64,000 nt of DNA from Erythrobacter dokdonensis DSW-74 (GTDB lineage: Bacteria > Pseudomonadota > Alphaproteobacteria > Sphingomonadales > Sphingomonadaceae), in NCBI RefSeq assembly GCF_001677335.1, contig NZ_LZYB01000006.1, forward strand, positions 124,001-188,000. Reading direction: 5' to 3'. The position numbers and the translations under genes are program-made. Shown here one piece after another: positions 53,908-63,642 of the stretch (positions are counted from its first letter, which is position 1; each line of letters opens with the position of its first letter). The notes beneath the pieces were generated by a model. The model saw only the letters and a program-made list of their open reading frames with translations. It was not told the DNA's origin and made no database searches.

Positions 53908-54783
53908 ATGACCGAAAAAGACCTGACGAACCGCAAGTTCTACCGCGCTGGCGAGGAAACCCGCTTTGCCGAGGGCGTGCCCGAGCGCACCCCGCAGACC
54001 GCGCATCCGGCCTACAAGCTGGCCTTCCGCGACACCGAATTCCTGCTGCGCGACGAATTGCGGCCGATCCGCTTCCAGCTGGAACTGCTGAAGCCCGAAA
54101 TGCTGCTCGACGAGGCGCGGGTCGGCTCGACGCTGGTGATGTATGGTTCGGCCCGCATCCCTTCGCCTGCTCAGGCCGAGGCACGGATCGAGGCGGCGCA
54201 GAACGGCTCCGACTACGAGAAAAAGGTCGCCCAGCGTCTCGCCGAGAAGGCGAAATATTACGACGAGGCCTACAAGCTTGCCCGCATGGTGAGCGAGAAG
54301 GCGATCATCGAGGATGGCAAGCGCCAGTTCGTCGTCACCACCGGCGGCGGCCCGTCGATCATGGAAGCTGGCAACCGCGGCGCCTCGGACGCAGGGTCCG
54401 AATCGATCGGCCTCAACATCGTGCTGCCCCACGAACAGGCGCCGAACCCCTACGTGACACCCTACCTCAGCTTCCAGTTCCATTACTTCGCGCTGCGCAA
54501 GATGCACTTCCTGTTGCGCGCGCGGGCGGTGGCGGTGTTCCCGGGCGGTTTCGGCACCTTCGATGAATTCTTCGAGCTGCTCACCCTGATCCAGACCGGC
54601 AAGATGAAGCCGATCCCGATCATCCTGTTCGGCAAGGATTTCTGGACCCGCGTGATCGATTTCGAGGCACTGGCCGAGGAAGGCACGATTTCCAAGGCCG
54701 ATCTCGACCTGTTCCAGTGGTGCGAAACCGCCGAGGAAGCCTGGGATTGCATCGCGGATTTCTATGAGCTCGCCCGCGACTGA
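53908..54783 (+). CDS. LOG-family Rossmann-fold protein (nucleoside 5'-monophosphate phosphoribohydrolase-like)
   Basis: The protein has 291 residues. The C-terminal 200 form a lysine-decarboxylase-like/LOG domain. FVVTTGGGPSIMEAGNRGA is the nucleotide-binding GGG-x-x-G-x-M-E, and VAVFPGGFGTFDEFFELLTLIQTGK is the hallmark PGG-x-GT-x-x-E motif. LOG enzymes cleave ribose-5-phosphate from nucleotides, releasing bases such as cytokinins. Bacterial members also act as plain nucleotidases. The 90-residue N-terminal extension is typical of the longer proteobacterial group. Its 3' end overlaps the GNAT gene by 20 bp. Confidence 0.9.
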   Translation: MTEKDLTNRKFYRAGEETRFAEGVPERTPQTAHPAYKLAFRDTEFLLRDELRPIRFQLELLKPEMLLDEARVGSTLVMYGSARIPSPAQAEARIEAAQNGSDYEKKVAQRLAEKAKYYDEAYKLARMVSEKAIIEDGKRQFVVTTGGGPSIMEAGNRGASDAGSESIGLNIVLPHEQAPNPYVTPYLSFQFHYFALRKMHFLLRARAVAVFPGGFGTFDEFFELLTLIQTGKMKPIPIILFGKDFWTRVIDFEALAEEGTISKADLDLFQWCETAEEAWDCIADFYELARD

Positions 54784-55303
54784 CAGCCCGATCATCCGAA
54801 CCGGGCGGCTGGTGCTTCGCCGGGTGCGGCCCGAAGCGGACTTCGCCGCGATGCACCGCCTGCTGTGCGATCCGCAGGCCATGGCCTACTGGGCCACGCC
54901 GCCGCACGAGACCGAGGCCGAGACCCGCGATTGGCTGGCAGCGATGGCTGCGACCGCGCCCGAAGAGGGCGATGATTTCATCATCGAATATCAGGGGCGC
55001 GCGGTCGGCAAGGTCGGGTTCTTCCGCTTTCCCGACATCGGCTACATCATCGACCCGGCGCTGTGGGGGCAGGGGTTGGTGGCCGAGGCGCTGGTGCCTG
55101 TCATCGCGCGGGCCTTTACACTGCATGGACAGGAGCGGATCATTGCCGATGTCGATCCGCGCAACACCGCCTCGATCCGGCTTCTCGGGAAGCTCGGCTT
55201 TGCCGAAACCCATCGCGCCGAACGGACCATGTTGATTGGCGGCGAATGGTGCGATTCGGTCTATTTCGCGCTGTCGCAGGAAGATTGGCTGGCGCGCGCC
55301 TAA
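54764..55303 (+). CDS. GNAT acetyltransferase (RimJ/RimL-like)
   Basis: The protein has 179 residues. The pattern IIRTGRLVLRRVRPEADFAAMHRLL at the N-terminus and ALWGQGLVAEALVPVIARAFTLHGQERIIADVDPRNTASIRLLGKLGFAET in the acetyl-CoA site is typical of RimJ/RimL/RimI-type acetyltransferases for protein N-termini or small amines. It begins 20 bp inside the LOG gene and is convergent with thiD; the two stop codons overlap (CTAA at 55300-55303). Confidence 0.93.
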   Translation: MSSPATDSPIIRTGRLVLRRVRPEADFAAMHRLLCDPQAMAYWATPPHETEAETRDWLAAMAATAPEEGDDFIIEYQGRAVGKVGFFRFPDIGYIIDPALWGQGLVAEALVPVIARAFTLHGQERIIADVDPRNTASIRLLGKLGFAETHRAERTMLIGGEWCDSVYFALSQEDWLARA

Positions 55304-56121
55304 TCCAGCCGCCGGACCGCGTGATGTCCCAGCGGGCCATTGCCCGCGCCGAAGCCCGGAGCGGCCTCGATCGCCCGGATCACGAAGTTGCGACCCAGCC
55401 TGACCGCGTGCTCCAAAGGCTGGCCGTGGCCCAGCAGCGTCGCGATGGCGGATGACAGGGTGCAACCCGTGCCGTGAGTGTGGGGCGTGTCGATCCGGCG
55501 GTGGTCGAACTGCACCGCGCGCCCCTCTCCCGCGGCCGAGCCGGGGATGTAGAGCACGTCGATGATCCGCGCGTCCGAGGTGTGCCCGCCCTTGGCCAGC
55601 ACTGCCGCGCCGGTCAGGTGCGACAGCTCCTCGGCCGCCTCGACCATCTCGGCACTCGTGGAAAGCTTGCGGCCCAGCAAGTGGCCGAGTTCGGGCAGGT
55701 TCGGCGTTATCAGTGCGGCGCGCGGGAACAGGCTCTCGCGCAAGGCGGCGATGGCCTCGGGATCGATCAGCGCCGCGCCGCTGGTCGCGATCATCACCGG
55801 ATCGACCACCACGGGCGCGGTCACACCCTCCAGCGCGCGGGCGACATGGGCGATGATGTCGGCATCATGCAGCATCCCGATCTTGACCGCATCAACCCCG
55901 ATGTCGGTGATACAGGAGGCAATCTGTTCTGCCACCATGTCGCCCGCCATCGGCGCGATGGCCTGCACCCCCACCGTATTCTGCGCTGTTACCGCGGTGA
56001 TCGCGGTCATGCCGTATCCGCCGAGCATGGCGATGGTCTTGAGGTCGGCCTGAATGCCCGCACCGCCCGAGGAATCGGAGCCGGCGATGGCGAGGATGCG
56101 AGGTGGGGGGCGCGTCGTCAT
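55300..56121 (-). CDS. thiD: Hydroxymethylpyrimidine/phosphomethylpyrimidine kinase
   Basis: The product has 273 residues from the ATG at 56121, preceded by GGAG; a Met four codons upstream is less likely. A ribokinase-like fold is seen: ILAIAGSDSSGGAGIQADLKTI at the N-terminus, VVDPVMIATSGAALIDPEAI, LITPNLPELGHLLG and the anion-hole THGTGCTLSSAIAT with the catalytic Asp/Cys region. It phosphorylates HMP and HMP-P for thiamine synthesis. It lies 124 bp downstream of valS on the same strand. No TPP riboswitch is visible in that gap. Confidence 0.95.
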   Translation of the reverse strand: MTTRPPPRILAIAGSDSSGGAGIQADLKTIAMLGGYGMTAITAVTAQNTVGVQAIAPMAGDMVAEQIASCITDIGVDAVKIGMLHDADIIAHVARALEGVTAPVVVDPVMIATSGAALIDPEAIAALRESLFPRAALITPNLPELGHLLGRKLSTSAEMVEAAEELSHLTGAAVLAKGGHTSDARIIDVLYIPGSAAGEGRAVQFDHRRIDTPHTHGTGCTLSSAIATLLGHGQPLEHAVRLGRNFVIRAIEAAPGFGAGNGPLGHHAVRRLD

Positions 56122-56245
56122 GCCAAGCTCCATAGCAAGCTCACCGGCAAGGCGGGACGGTTTTTCGGGGCGGGCAGACCGGCAGGAGACAGGGGCGATT
56201 GGGAAAACCTTCCCTGCTGGCTTCGGCCCGCGCGGGGACGGGGGA

Positions 56246-59050
56246 CTACCCCAGCCGTGCCAGCGCGGCGGTCAGCCGTTCGACCTCGCCGGAGTGGTGG
56301 GCGAGATCGGCACGCGCCTTCTCCACCGCTTCCGGCTTGGCCTTTTCGGCGAAGGCGGGGTTCGACAGGCGGCCTTCCAGGCTCTTGGCCTCCTTCTGGG
56401 AGGCTGCCAGCGCCTTTTCGAGCCGCGCCTTTTCGGCCGCGATGTCGACGATCCCTTCGAGCGGGATCACGAACACGTCCTCGCCTGCGGTCACCTGCAT
56501 CGCCGGGCCAGCGGGCGGATCGCCGATGGTCACCGGGGTCAGGCGCGCAAGGCGTTCGATCGCGGCGCTGGAGCGCTCAATGGTGCGCGCCGCCACGTTC
56601 GAAGGTGCCGCCAACCATGCCGCCAGCTTCGCCCCCGGTGCGATGCCGAGTTCGTTCTTCGCGCTGCGGGTGCTGGTGGTAAGGTCAATCACCCAGTCGA
56701 TCGCGTCGGTCGCTTCCTTGCTGACTTCCGCCTCCGGCTTCGGCCACTGCGCCACGATCAACTCATACGGACGCTCGCCCAGCTTGTGCCACAGCTCCTC
56801 GGTGATGAAGGGCATGAAGGGGTGGAGCATGACGAGGATCTGGTCGAGCGCCCATCCGGCGACGGCGCGGGTCTCGATGGCGGGCGGGCTGTCGGCGTCG
56901 CCTGCGAAGACCGGCTTGATCAGTTCCAGATACCAGTCGCAGAACTTGCTCCATGTGAACTGGTAGATCGCATTGGCCGCCGCGTCGAAGCGCAGGTCGG
57001 CCATCGCGTTCTCGATCGCGGTGACGCATTGCTGCACCTCGCCGATGATCCACTGGTTGGCGGCAAGGCGCGCTAGCGGAGCCTTGATCGTGTCGGACGC
57101 CCCGATGCCGTTCGACTGGCAGAAGCGCGCCGCGTTCCACAGCTTGGTGGCGAAGTTGCGGTATCCCTCGACCCGCTTTTCATCCATCTTGATGTCGCGG
57201 CCCTGGCTTTCCATCGCCGCCATGAAGAAGCGCAAGGCATCCGCGCCGTACTGGTCGATGAGGCCGAGCGGATCGACCACATTGCCCTTGGACTTCGACA
57301 TCTTCGCCCCGTCGGCCGCGCGCACGAGACCGTGGAGGTAGAGCCTGTCCCAGGGCTTTTGCCCCATATTGTAGAAGCCCATCATCATCATCCGCGCATC
57401 CCAGAAGAACAGGATGTCGAAGCCGGAGATGAGGAGCGAGTTGGGGAAGTGCTTCGCGAGCAGCGGCGCGTCGCCTTCGGGCCAGCCGAGCGTGGCGAAG
57501 GGCCACAGCGCGCTGGAGAACCACGTGTCGAGCACATCCTCGTCTTGGCGAAGGGCCACGCCTTCGCCAGCCTGCTTCTGCGCTTGTTCGGCATTTTCGG
57601 CGACGTAGATATTGCCCTCGGCATCGAACCACGCCGGAATGCGGTGGCCCCACCACAGCTGGCGGCTGACGCACCACGGCTGGATGTCGTTCATCCAGTT
57701 GAAGAAGGTCTTCTCCCAGCTCTTGGGGACGATCTGGATCTCGCCGGTCTGCACCGCCGCGATCGGCTTCTTCGCCAGTTCCGCCGCGTTCACATACCAC
57801 TGGTCGGTCAGCATCGGCTCGATCACCACGCCGCCGCGGTCGCCGAAGGGCTGCATGATGACCTTGTCTTCCACCTTGATCATCAGGCCTTCGGCATCGA
57901 TGTCGGCGACGACGCGCTTTCTCGCTTCGTAGCGATCAAGCCCGCGATATTCGTCGGGCACGAGGTTGAGCGTATCGACTTCCTTGGCCGAGAATTCCGC
58001 CCCGGCGGCGATCTCGCGGGCGCGGGCGGCGCATTCGGCATAGGGCGCGCCGTCGCTGCGCATCGCCGCGACCTCGTCCATCAGCCGGTACATCGGGATG
58101 CCGTTGCGGGTGGCAACGCCGTAATCGTTCTCGTCATGCGCGCCGGTGATCTTGACCGCGCCCGAGCCGAAGTCTGGATCCGGGTAATCATCGGTGATGA
58201 TCGGGATCAGGCGGCGGTGTTCCTTCGGTCCGACCGGGATTTCGCACATCATCCCCACGATCGGCGCATAGCGCGCATCCGAGGGATGCACCGCCACCGC
58301 GCCGTCACCCAGCATGGTTTCGGGACGGGTGGTGGCGATGGAAATGTAATCGCGCTCCTCTTCGAGCACGACGTTCCCTTCCGCGTCGCGCTCGACATAT
58401 GTGTAGGTCGCGCCATTCGCGAGCGGGTATTTGAAGTGCCACATGTGGCCCTTCACTTCGCGGCTCTCGACTTCCAGATCGGAAATCGCGGTCTTGAGCT
58501 TGGGGTCCCAGTTCACCAGCCGCTTGTCGCGGTAGATCAGACCGTCGTTGTAAAGGTCAACGAAGGTCTTGATCACCGCAGCCGTGAAGTGCGGGTCCAT
58601 GGTGAACTGCTCGCGGCTCCAGTCCATCGAGCAGCCCAGACGGCGCAGCTGGCGGGTGATGGTGCCGCCGCTTTCCTCTTTCCACTCCCAAACCTTCGCG
58701 ATGAAATCCTCGCGCGTATAATTGGTGCGCTTGTCCTGCCGCTCTTCAAGTTGGCGTTCGACCACCATCTGGGTGGCGATGCCCGCATGGTCGGTTCCGA
58801 CAACCCACAAGGCGTCCTTGCCCCGCAGGCGCTCATAGCGGATCACCACGTCCTGCAAGGTGTTGTCGAGCGCGTGGCCGATATGCAGGCTGCCCGTGAC
58901 GTTGGGCGGCGGGTTGACGATGGTGAAGGCTTCCGCCTCGGGGCGCTCGGGCCGGAACAGGCCGTTCGTCTCCCAATGGGCATACCAGCGCGCCTCGATA
59001 TCGGCGGGGTCGAAGGTGGTGGGCAAGGTCGTGTCGGTCGGGTTTGGCAT
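56246..59050 (-). CDS. valS: Valyl-tRNA synthetase
   Basis: The product has 934 residues from the ATG at 59050; Met codons 5 and 13 codons upstream are alternatives. Class I synthetase signatures are [20 protein letters not shown] (HIGH) and [16 protein letters not shown] (KMSKS). The CP1 editing domain lies in between ([35 protein letters not shown]). A C-terminal tRNA-binding coiled coil is visible ([20 protein letters not shown]...AALARLG). Full-length and intact. It is divergent from the mla operon across 110 bp. Confidence 0.98.
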   Translation of the reverse strand: MPNPTDTTLPTTFDPADIEARWYAHWETNGLFRPERPEAEAFTIVNPPPNVTGSLHIGHALDNTLQDVVIRYERLRGKDALWVVGTDHAGIATQMVVERQLEERQDKRTNYTREDFIAKVWEWKEESGGTITRQLRRLGCSMDWSREQFTMDPHFTAAVIKTFVDLYNDGLIYRDKRLVNWDPKLKTAISDLEVESREVKGHMWHFKYPLANGATYTYVERDAEGNVVLEEERDYISIATTRPETMLGDGAVAVHPSDARYAPIVGMMCEIPVGPKEHRRLIPIITDDYPDPDFGSGAVKITGAHDENDYGVATRNGIPMYRLMDEVAAMRSDGAPYAECAARAREIAAGAEFSAKEVDTLNLVPDEYRGLDRYEARKRVVADIDAEGLMIKVEDKVIMQPFGDRGGVVIEPMLTDQWYVNAAELAKKPIAAVQTGEIQIVPKSWEKTFFNWMNDIQPWCVSRQLWWGHRIPAWFDAEGNIYVAENAEQAQKQAGEGVALRQDEDVLDTWFSSALWPFATLGWPEGDAPLLAKHFPNSLLISGFDILFFWDARMMMMGFYNMGQKPWDRLYLHGLVRAADGAKMSKSKGNVVDPLGLIDQYGADALRFFMAAMESQGRDIKMDEKRVEGYRNFATKLWNAARFCQSNGIGASDTIKAPLARLAANQWIIGEVQQCVTAIENAMADLRFDAAANAIYQFTWSKFCDWYLELIKPVFAGDADSPPAIETRAVAGWALDQILVMLHPFMPFITEELWHKLGERPYELIVAQWPKPEAEVSKEATDAIDWVIDLTTSTRSAKNELGIAPGAKLAAWLAAPSNVAARTIERSSAAIERLARLTPVTIGDPPAGPAMQVTAGEDVFVIPLEGIVDIAAEKARLEKALAASQKEAKSLEGRLSNPAFAEKAKPEAVEKARADLAHHSGEVERLTAALARLG

Positions 59051-59160
59051 GATGGGCCGCGCCATGCCAGCAGCGATGCTGCGATGCAATCATGCAAGCG
59101 CACGCCGCATGGCCCGAGAGCCTTGCCCGTGGCACAAAATCTCCCCATAGCTGACACCCG

Positions 59161-60273
59161 ATGGAGAAATCCGCGCAATATTCGCTGGTAGAGGACGGCG
59201 CGGGCGGCCCCAGGCTGATGCTGTCCGGCACGCTTACGCTTGCCGCGATTGCTCCTCTCGAACGCGCGCTGCACACCATGCCCGGTCCGATCGCGTCGAT
59301 CGACCTCTCAGGGGTCGAGGATATCGACACCGTCGGCGCATGGGTGGTGCTGCAATTCGCCCGTGCGCACGAGGCCGAGATTACCGCAGCCAGCGAGGCG
59401 GCACAGCGCCTGCTTGGCGCGGTCCGCGGGATCGAACCCGGCAGCGAAATTCACCCACCGCGTCTTCCGGCATGGGAGCGCGTGCCCGTGAAGCTGGGCG
59501 AGAAGGTCTATGCAGCCCGCGCTGGATTGTACGGCGTGGTTGGCTTTTTCGGGCAGATCCTGATTGGCGCGGCGAGCCTTGCGCGCAATCCCGCCCGCTT
59601 CCCGGTCAAGGCGCTGGTGCACCAGATGGAGCTGGTCGGCGTCACCGCCTTGCCGATCATCGGGCTGATGAGCTTCCTGATCGGCATCGTCATCGCCCAG
59701 CAGGGCGCGGTGCAGCTTGAGCAGTTCGGGGCCGAGGCGCTGACGGTCAATCTGGTCGGACGCATAACGCTGCGCGAACTGGGCGTGCTGATGACGGCAA
59801 TCATGGTTGCCGGCCGTTCGGGCAGCGCCTTTGCCGCGCAACTGGGCACGATGAAGCTGACCGAGGAGATCGACGCGATGCGCACCATCGGCATCTCGCC
59901 GGTCGAGGTGCTGGTTATCCCGCGGATCATGGCCGCGACCTTCATGATGATCCTGCTGGGCTTCTATGCCTCGGTTGTGGCGATTGTCGGCGGTGCGGTG
60001 GTCGGCGAGCTTGCGCTGGGCATCCCGTTCTGGACCTTCCTTGCCCGCATCCAGGAAGTGGTGCCCACGCATGATCTGTGGGTAGGCCTCATCAAGGCAC
60101 CGGTGTTCGGCCTGATCGTCGCGCTGGCCGGATGCTACCACGGGCTCCAGGTGCGCGGGAATTCCGAGGAAGTCGGCCGCCGCACGACGATGGCCGTGGT
60201 CTCGGCAATCTTCGCAGTGATCGTGCTGGATGCCTTCTTCGCGGTGTTCTTCACCGAAGTGGGCTGGGGGTAG
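59161..60273 (+). CDS. MlaE-type ABC permease with N-terminal STAS domain
   Basis: The protein has 370 residues. Residues 1-105 are a STAS/MlaB-like domain (MLSGTLTLAAIAPLERAL, IASIDLSGVEDIDTVGAWVVLQF). Residues 120-370 are the MlaE permease with its signature helices (FPVKALVHQMELVGVTALPIIGLMSFLIGIVIAQQGAVQLEQFG, TAIMVAGRSGSAFAAQLGTMKLTEEIDAMRTIGISPVEVLVIPR). Separate MlaB and MlaE subunits in E. coli are thus one chain here. It is part of the phospholipid trafficking system that maintains outer-membrane asymmetry. First gene of a four-gene operon. Confidence 0.95.
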   Translation: MEKSAQYSLVEDGAGGPRLMLSGTLTLAAIAPLERALHTMPGPIASIDLSGVEDIDTVGAWVVLQFARAHEAEITAASEAAQRLLGAVRGIEPGSEIHPPRLPAWERVPVKLGEKVYAARAGLYGVVGFFGQILIGAASLARNPARFPVKALVHQMELVGVTALPIIGLMSFLIGIVIAQQGAVQLEQFGAEALTVNLVGRITLRELGVLMTAIMVAGRSGSAFAAQLGTMKLTEEIDAMRTIGISPVEVLVIPRIMAATFMMILLGFYASVVAIVGGAVVGELALGIPFWTFLARIQEVVPTHDLWVGLIKAPVFGLIVALAGCYHGLQVRGNSEEVGRRTTMAVVSAIFAVIVLDAFFAVFFTEVGWG

Positions 60274-60276
60274 GCG

Positions 60277-61083
60277 ATGAGCGGTTCTGTCTCTTCTCCC
60301 GATGATGCACCCCCGATCGTGGTCGAGGGGCTTGGGATCCGGTTCGGCGATTTTGTCGTTCACGAGAATCTCGACCTGACCGTGCGGCGCGGAGAAATCC
60401 TTGGCGTGGTGGGGGGATCGGGCAGCGGCAAATCGGTGCTGATGCGCGCCATCATCGGCCTGCAACGCGCCAGCGAGGGGCGGATCGACGTGCTGGGGCA
60501 TACCATCACCGGGGTCGACCTTGATCGCGGTATCGGCGTGCGCCGCCGCTGGGGCGTGCTGTTCCAGGGCGGAGCGCTGTTCTCGACGCTCACCGTGGGC
60601 GAGAATGTCGAAGTGGCCTTGCGCAAATACTACCCTGATCTCAGCCCCGAACTGCGACAGGAGATCGCTCGCTACAAGGTGATGCTTTCCGGCCTGCCCG
60701 AAAGCGCGGTGACGAAATATCCGTCCGAACTGTCGGGCGGCATGAAGAAGCGCGCCGGTCTGGCCCGCGCGCTGGCGCTCGATCCGGAATTGCTGTTCCT
60801 TGATGAACCGACCGCCGGGCTCGATCCGATCGGCGCTGCCGCGTTCGACCGGCTCACCCGCGAACTCAAGGAAACGCTGGGCCTTACCGTGTTCCTCATA
60901 ACCCACGACCTCGATACGCTTTACGAGATCTGCGACAGGGTGGCGGTGATCGCCGAGAAGCGGATCATTGCGGTAGGTACCATCCCCGAACTGATCGCGA
61001 CGGGCCATCCGTGGATCGAGGAGTATTTCAACGGCCCGCGCGGGCGGGCGGCGCGCGATTCGCATGCGCGGGCGAAAGGCTAG
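60277..61083 (+). CDS. MlaF-type ABC transporter ATPase
   Basis: The protein has 268 residues. Walker A is GVVGGSGSGKSVLMRAIIGL, the signature is YPSELSGGMKKRAGLARALAL, Walker B is LLFLDEPTAGLDPIG and the switch His is FLITHDLDTLYEICDRV. It powers the Mla lipid transporter together with the STAS-permease encoded 3 bp upstream. The C-terminal tail (LIATGHPWIEEYFNGPRGRAA) matches MlaF proteins of the alphaproteobacteria. Confidence 0.95.
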   Translation: MSGSVSSPDDAPPIVVEGLGIRFGDFVVHENLDLTVRRGEILGVVGGSGSGKSVLMRAIIGLQRASEGRIDVLGHTITGVDLDRGIGVRRRWGVLFQGGALFSTLTVGENVEVALRKYYPDLSPELRQEIARYKVMLSGLPESAVTKYPSELSGGMKKRAGLARALALDPELLFLDEPTAGLDPIGAAAFDRLTRELKETLGLTVFLITHDLDTLYEICDRVAVIAEKRIIAVGTIPELIATGHPWIEEYFNGPRGRAARDSHARAKG

Positions 61084-61134
61084 GGCGAGAGAATGTTGGA
61101 CATTCACGCCCGCCGGGCTGCATAGGGAACGCAC

Positions 61135-62082
61135 ATGGAAACAAGAGCGAACCATCTCTGGGTCGGTGCGGTTACACTGGTGCTGCTGGCGGCGCTGGCG
61201 GCATTCATCATCTGGATCGCCCGCCTCGGCCAGGGCCAGCAGGACGAATACGACATCTTCTACGGGCAATCGGTATCCGGCCTTGCCAATGGCAGCCAGG
61301 TCTCCTTTGCCGGGGTGCCGGTGGGGCAGGTGACCGAAATCGCGCTGGCCAAGGGCAATCCCGAATTCGTGCGGGTGCGCATCAAGGTCAAGGACGACGT
61401 GCCGATCCTCGTCGGCACGCGTGCGACCATCGAGGCAAGCTTCACCGGGGTTTCGACCATCCTGCTCGACGGCGCGCGCAAGGGGGCGCCCGAAATTACC
61501 TGCAAGACCACCGCCTGCCCCGAAGGCCGGCCGGTGATCCCGCCCGGGCGCGGGGGCTTTGGAGAGATCGTCGCCAATGCGCCGCTGCTGCTCGAACGAC
61601 TGGCAACGCTTACTGAGCAACTGAACACCATCCTCGGGCCGGAAAACCAGCAGGAGATTGCCGGGATCCTGAGGAACACCAACCGCCTGTCGAGCGGTCT
61701 GGCGGACGCGACCCCGGCGCTGGTCGCCAATCTCGAGGAATTCCAGACCACGCTCCAGGAATTCAACCAGACACTCGATTCGATCGAGCAGCTGACGCTC
61801 ACCACCGAAAAGCTGGTCAATGACGAGGGCAAGCCGCTGGCCGCCGAACTGCGCGCCACGCTGCGATCGGCCAATGCGGCCGCCACCTCGCTTGCCGCTA
61901 CGCTGGAGGATACCCGCCCCGCAGCAAGGCAATTGCGCGAAAGCACGCTGCCCAATGCCGAGGCGACCTTGCAGGACCTGCGCGCCACCAGCCGCGCGCT
62001 GCGTTCGATCACCGAAAAGCTCGAAAGCGAAGGCGCGGGCGCGCTGGTGGGCGGCAAGGCGCTGCCGGACTACAAGCCGTGA
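61135..62082 (+). CDS. MlaD/MCE-domain lipid-binding membrane protein
   Basis: The protein has 315 residues. A single N-terminal helix (ANHLWVGAVTLVLLAALAAFIIWIAR) anchors it in the inner membrane. One MCE domain follows (about 38-125): YGQSVSGLANGSQVSFAGVPVGQVTEIAL and TRATIEASFTGVSTILLDGA. The C-terminal 190 residues form a long helical region with repeated Leu (NTILGPENQQEIAGILRNTN...), forming the channel stalk expected for an MCE hexamer. It is 51 bp after the ATPase gene. Confidence 0.95.
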   Translation: METRANHLWVGAVTLVLLAALAAFIIWIARLGQGQQDEYDIFYGQSVSGLANGSQVSFAGVPVGQVTEIALAKGNPEFVRVRIKVKDDVPILVGTRATIEASFTGVSTILLDGARKGAPEITCKTTACPEGRPVIPPGRGGFGEIVANAPLLLERLATLTEQLNTILGPENQQEIAGILRNTNRLSSGLADATPALVANLEEFQTTLQEFNQTLDSIEQLTLTTEKLVNDEGKPLAAELRATLRSANAAATSLAATLEDTRPAARQLRESTLPNAEATLQDLRATSRALRSITEKLESEGAGALVGGKALPDYKP

Positions 62083-62714
62083 AGGAAATGGCCGTGACGA
62101 AAACAGGCATGACGAAGGTGGCTCTGCGCCTTGCCGCTCCGGCGCTGCTGGCGCTCGGGCTGGCGGGCTGCATCAGCCTTGGCGGGCCCCCGCCCGAGAG
62201 CCTGCTGACCCTTAGCCCGAGCACCCGCGCGCCTGCCGGAAGCGGTGCGACGGCATCGGACGATCGCAAGGTGATCGCCGTGCTTGCGCTCGACACGCCG
62301 GCCAAGCTCGACGTGTTGCGCGTGCCGGTGCAGGTGTCCGACACCGAGCTGGCCTATCTGCAGGAAGCCTTCTGGGTGGAAAAGCCCGCGCGCCTGTTCC
62401 GGCATTTGCTGGGCGAGACACTGCGGGCGCGCAGCGGCGGTGCGGCGCTGGTGCTGGACGGGGACGAGACCGTGGCGCTTGCCACCACCACCTTGCGCGG
62501 CACGCTGATCGACATGGGCTACGACGCGCCCACCTCTTCGGTGGTCGTGCGCTATGACGCGATCCGCGTCGATGCGCAGGGCAATGCCATTACCCGACGT
62601 TTCGAAGCGCGTGAAAGCGGGGTTCCCGCGCAGGCTCGCGCGGTGGGTGCGGCACTGAACCGGGCCGCCAACGAGGTCGCGGGCCAGGCCGCCGACTGGG
62701 CAGTGGGGAGCTAA
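62079..62714 (+). CDS. ABC-type transport auxiliary lipoprotein (PqiC/ABC_trans_aux-like)
   Basis: The product has 211 residues if started at the GTG at 62079 coupled to the MlaD stop; ATGs at 62088 and 62109 are alternatives. The lipobox is ALLALGLAGC. The mature part (IAVLALDTPAKLDVLRVPVQVSDTELAYLQEAFWVEKPARLFRHLL...) matches the ABC_trans_aux family, which links MCE complexes to the outer membrane in alphaproteobacteria. It ends the mla operon; its stop overlaps the convergent ATP12 stop by a few bases. Confidence 0.87.
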   Translation: MKEMAVTKTGMTKVALRLAAPALLALGLAGCISLGGPPPESLLTLSPSTRAPAGSGATASDDRKVIAVLALDTPAKLDVLRVPVQVSDTELAYLQEAFWVEKPARLFRHLLGETLRARSGGAALVLDGDETVALATTTLRGTLIDMGYDAPTSSVVVRYDAIRVDAQGNAITRRFEARESGVPAQARAVGAALNRAANEVAGQAADWAVGS

Positions 62715-63415
62715 ACCCGAGCCAGCCGCGCAAAGCCGCAGGCGCGCAGGAAATCGGCCTCGCGCCGCGCCCGGCGTTCCTCGGCCTCTGCGTCGCGGCC
62801 CCACAGCTCTGCCTGCCATTCCTCTTCGAGACAGGCCGCCTGCCACAACGCCAGCGGGGCATCCTCGCCCTCGGCATCAAGCGCAGCCAGCGCGATAACC
62901 AGCGAGGCGGCGAGCTTGGCCATCGCCTCGACGCCTGCCAGCGCGAAGGGTTGGAGCGCGGCGAGCCGCGCCTTGAGGGCGGCAAGGCTTGCCGGTGGCT
63001 GCGGCCGGTGGAGCACGCCGCTCACCCGTGTAAGGCTGATACCATGGGCCGCTTCGAAACTGGCGAGCAGGGGCTCCCACATCTCCTGCTGGCGTGCGTG
63101 AAGTGGTTCGTCAGGGTCGGCGCGGTAACACAGCGTATCGGTTTCGGCATAGGCAATGAGGCCCTCGGCCACGGCAGCCGGCCCGGATGCAACGATGTCA
63201 ATCGCGTAATCGGCCATGTCGCGCAGCGGCAGGCTTTGGGGATCGATTTTCTCGCCCTGCCGCCGCCATTCCGCCGCCAGCGCCTCGCCTAGCGCCCGCG
63301 TCGGCGCGATCTGCGGCCTACCGCCCACGGTCTTCACTGCGCGCGCGTCCAGCATCACCTGAAACCCGCCCGCGTTTTCCGCGAGCGTCACCTCGTTGTA
63401 GAACCGGCGGATCAT
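62711..63415 (-). CDS. ATP12-family chaperone
   Basis: The product has 234 residues from the ATG at 63415 (MIRRFYNEVTLAEN, the conserved start), which overlaps the upstream stop by ATGA. ATP12 binds F1-ATPase alpha subunits before assembly in mitochondria, and alphaproteobacteria keep a homologue. Segments seen are RAVKTVGGRPQIAPTRALGEALAAEW, DIVASGPAAVAEGLIAYAETDTLCYRADPDEPLHARQ and VEAMAKLAASLVIALAALDAE. It is the last gene of a minus-strand HAD, membrane-protein, ATP12 set. Confidence 0.93.
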   Translation of the reverse strand: MIRRFYNEVTLAENAGGFQVMLDARAVKTVGGRPQIAPTRALGEALAAEWRRQGEKIDPQSLPLRDMADYAIDIVASGPAAVAEGLIAYAETDTLCYRADPDEPLHARQQEMWEPLLASFEAAHGISLTRVSGVLHRPQPPASLAALKARLAALQPFALAGVEAMAKLAASLVIALAALDAEGEDAPLALWQAACLEEEWQAELWGRDAEAEERRARREADFLRACGFARLARV

Positions 63416-63642
63416 CGGCGCGTGTTGCCTTGCGATGACCATCCGCGTGCAAGCAGGCGCGGGCCGAAGAAAAAGTCGAGCAGGCCCACCACGGCAAGGC
63501 TCACGCCGAGCCAATAGGGCGCGTCGATCACCCCGCGCGCGATGGCGAGGCCCAGTATCAGCATCGCCAGCCCGCCGACGCGCACCGCGTTCAGCACAAG
63601 GTAGCGATTGCGGGTCTGCGCGTCGTCCTGTCCGCGGCTCAT
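63412..63642 (-). CDS. Small two-helix membrane protein
   Basis: The product has 76 residues from the ATG at 63642 (MSRGQDDAQTRNRYL). Two hydrophobic helices (about 19-38 and 43-62) are joined by a short loop. No family is named with confidence; small DUF-type proteins of this plan occur next to ATP12 in sphingomonads. It overlaps the HAD gene stop (ATGA) at its 5' end and the ATP12 start (ATGA) at its 3' end, so all three are translationally coupled. Confidence 0.75.
   Translation of the reverse strand: MSRGQDDAQTRNRYLVLNAVRVGGLAMLILGLAIARGVIDAPYWLGVSLAVVGLLDFFFGPRLLARGWSSQGNTRR

Noticed and set aside
53479..54882. 467-codon frame on the minus strand through the tRNA and LOG gene
   Set aside because: It would read through tRNA-Gln and the parS-like site and opposes two well-supported genes.
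56122..56245. TPP riboswitch before thiD
   Set aside because: The gap lacks the conserved CUGAGA and related elements on the minus strand; only short G/C-rich runs are present.
59308..61932. 874-codon open frame on the minus strand
   Set aside because: It is opposite the mla operon whose products are unmistakable; composition is that of a shadow frame.
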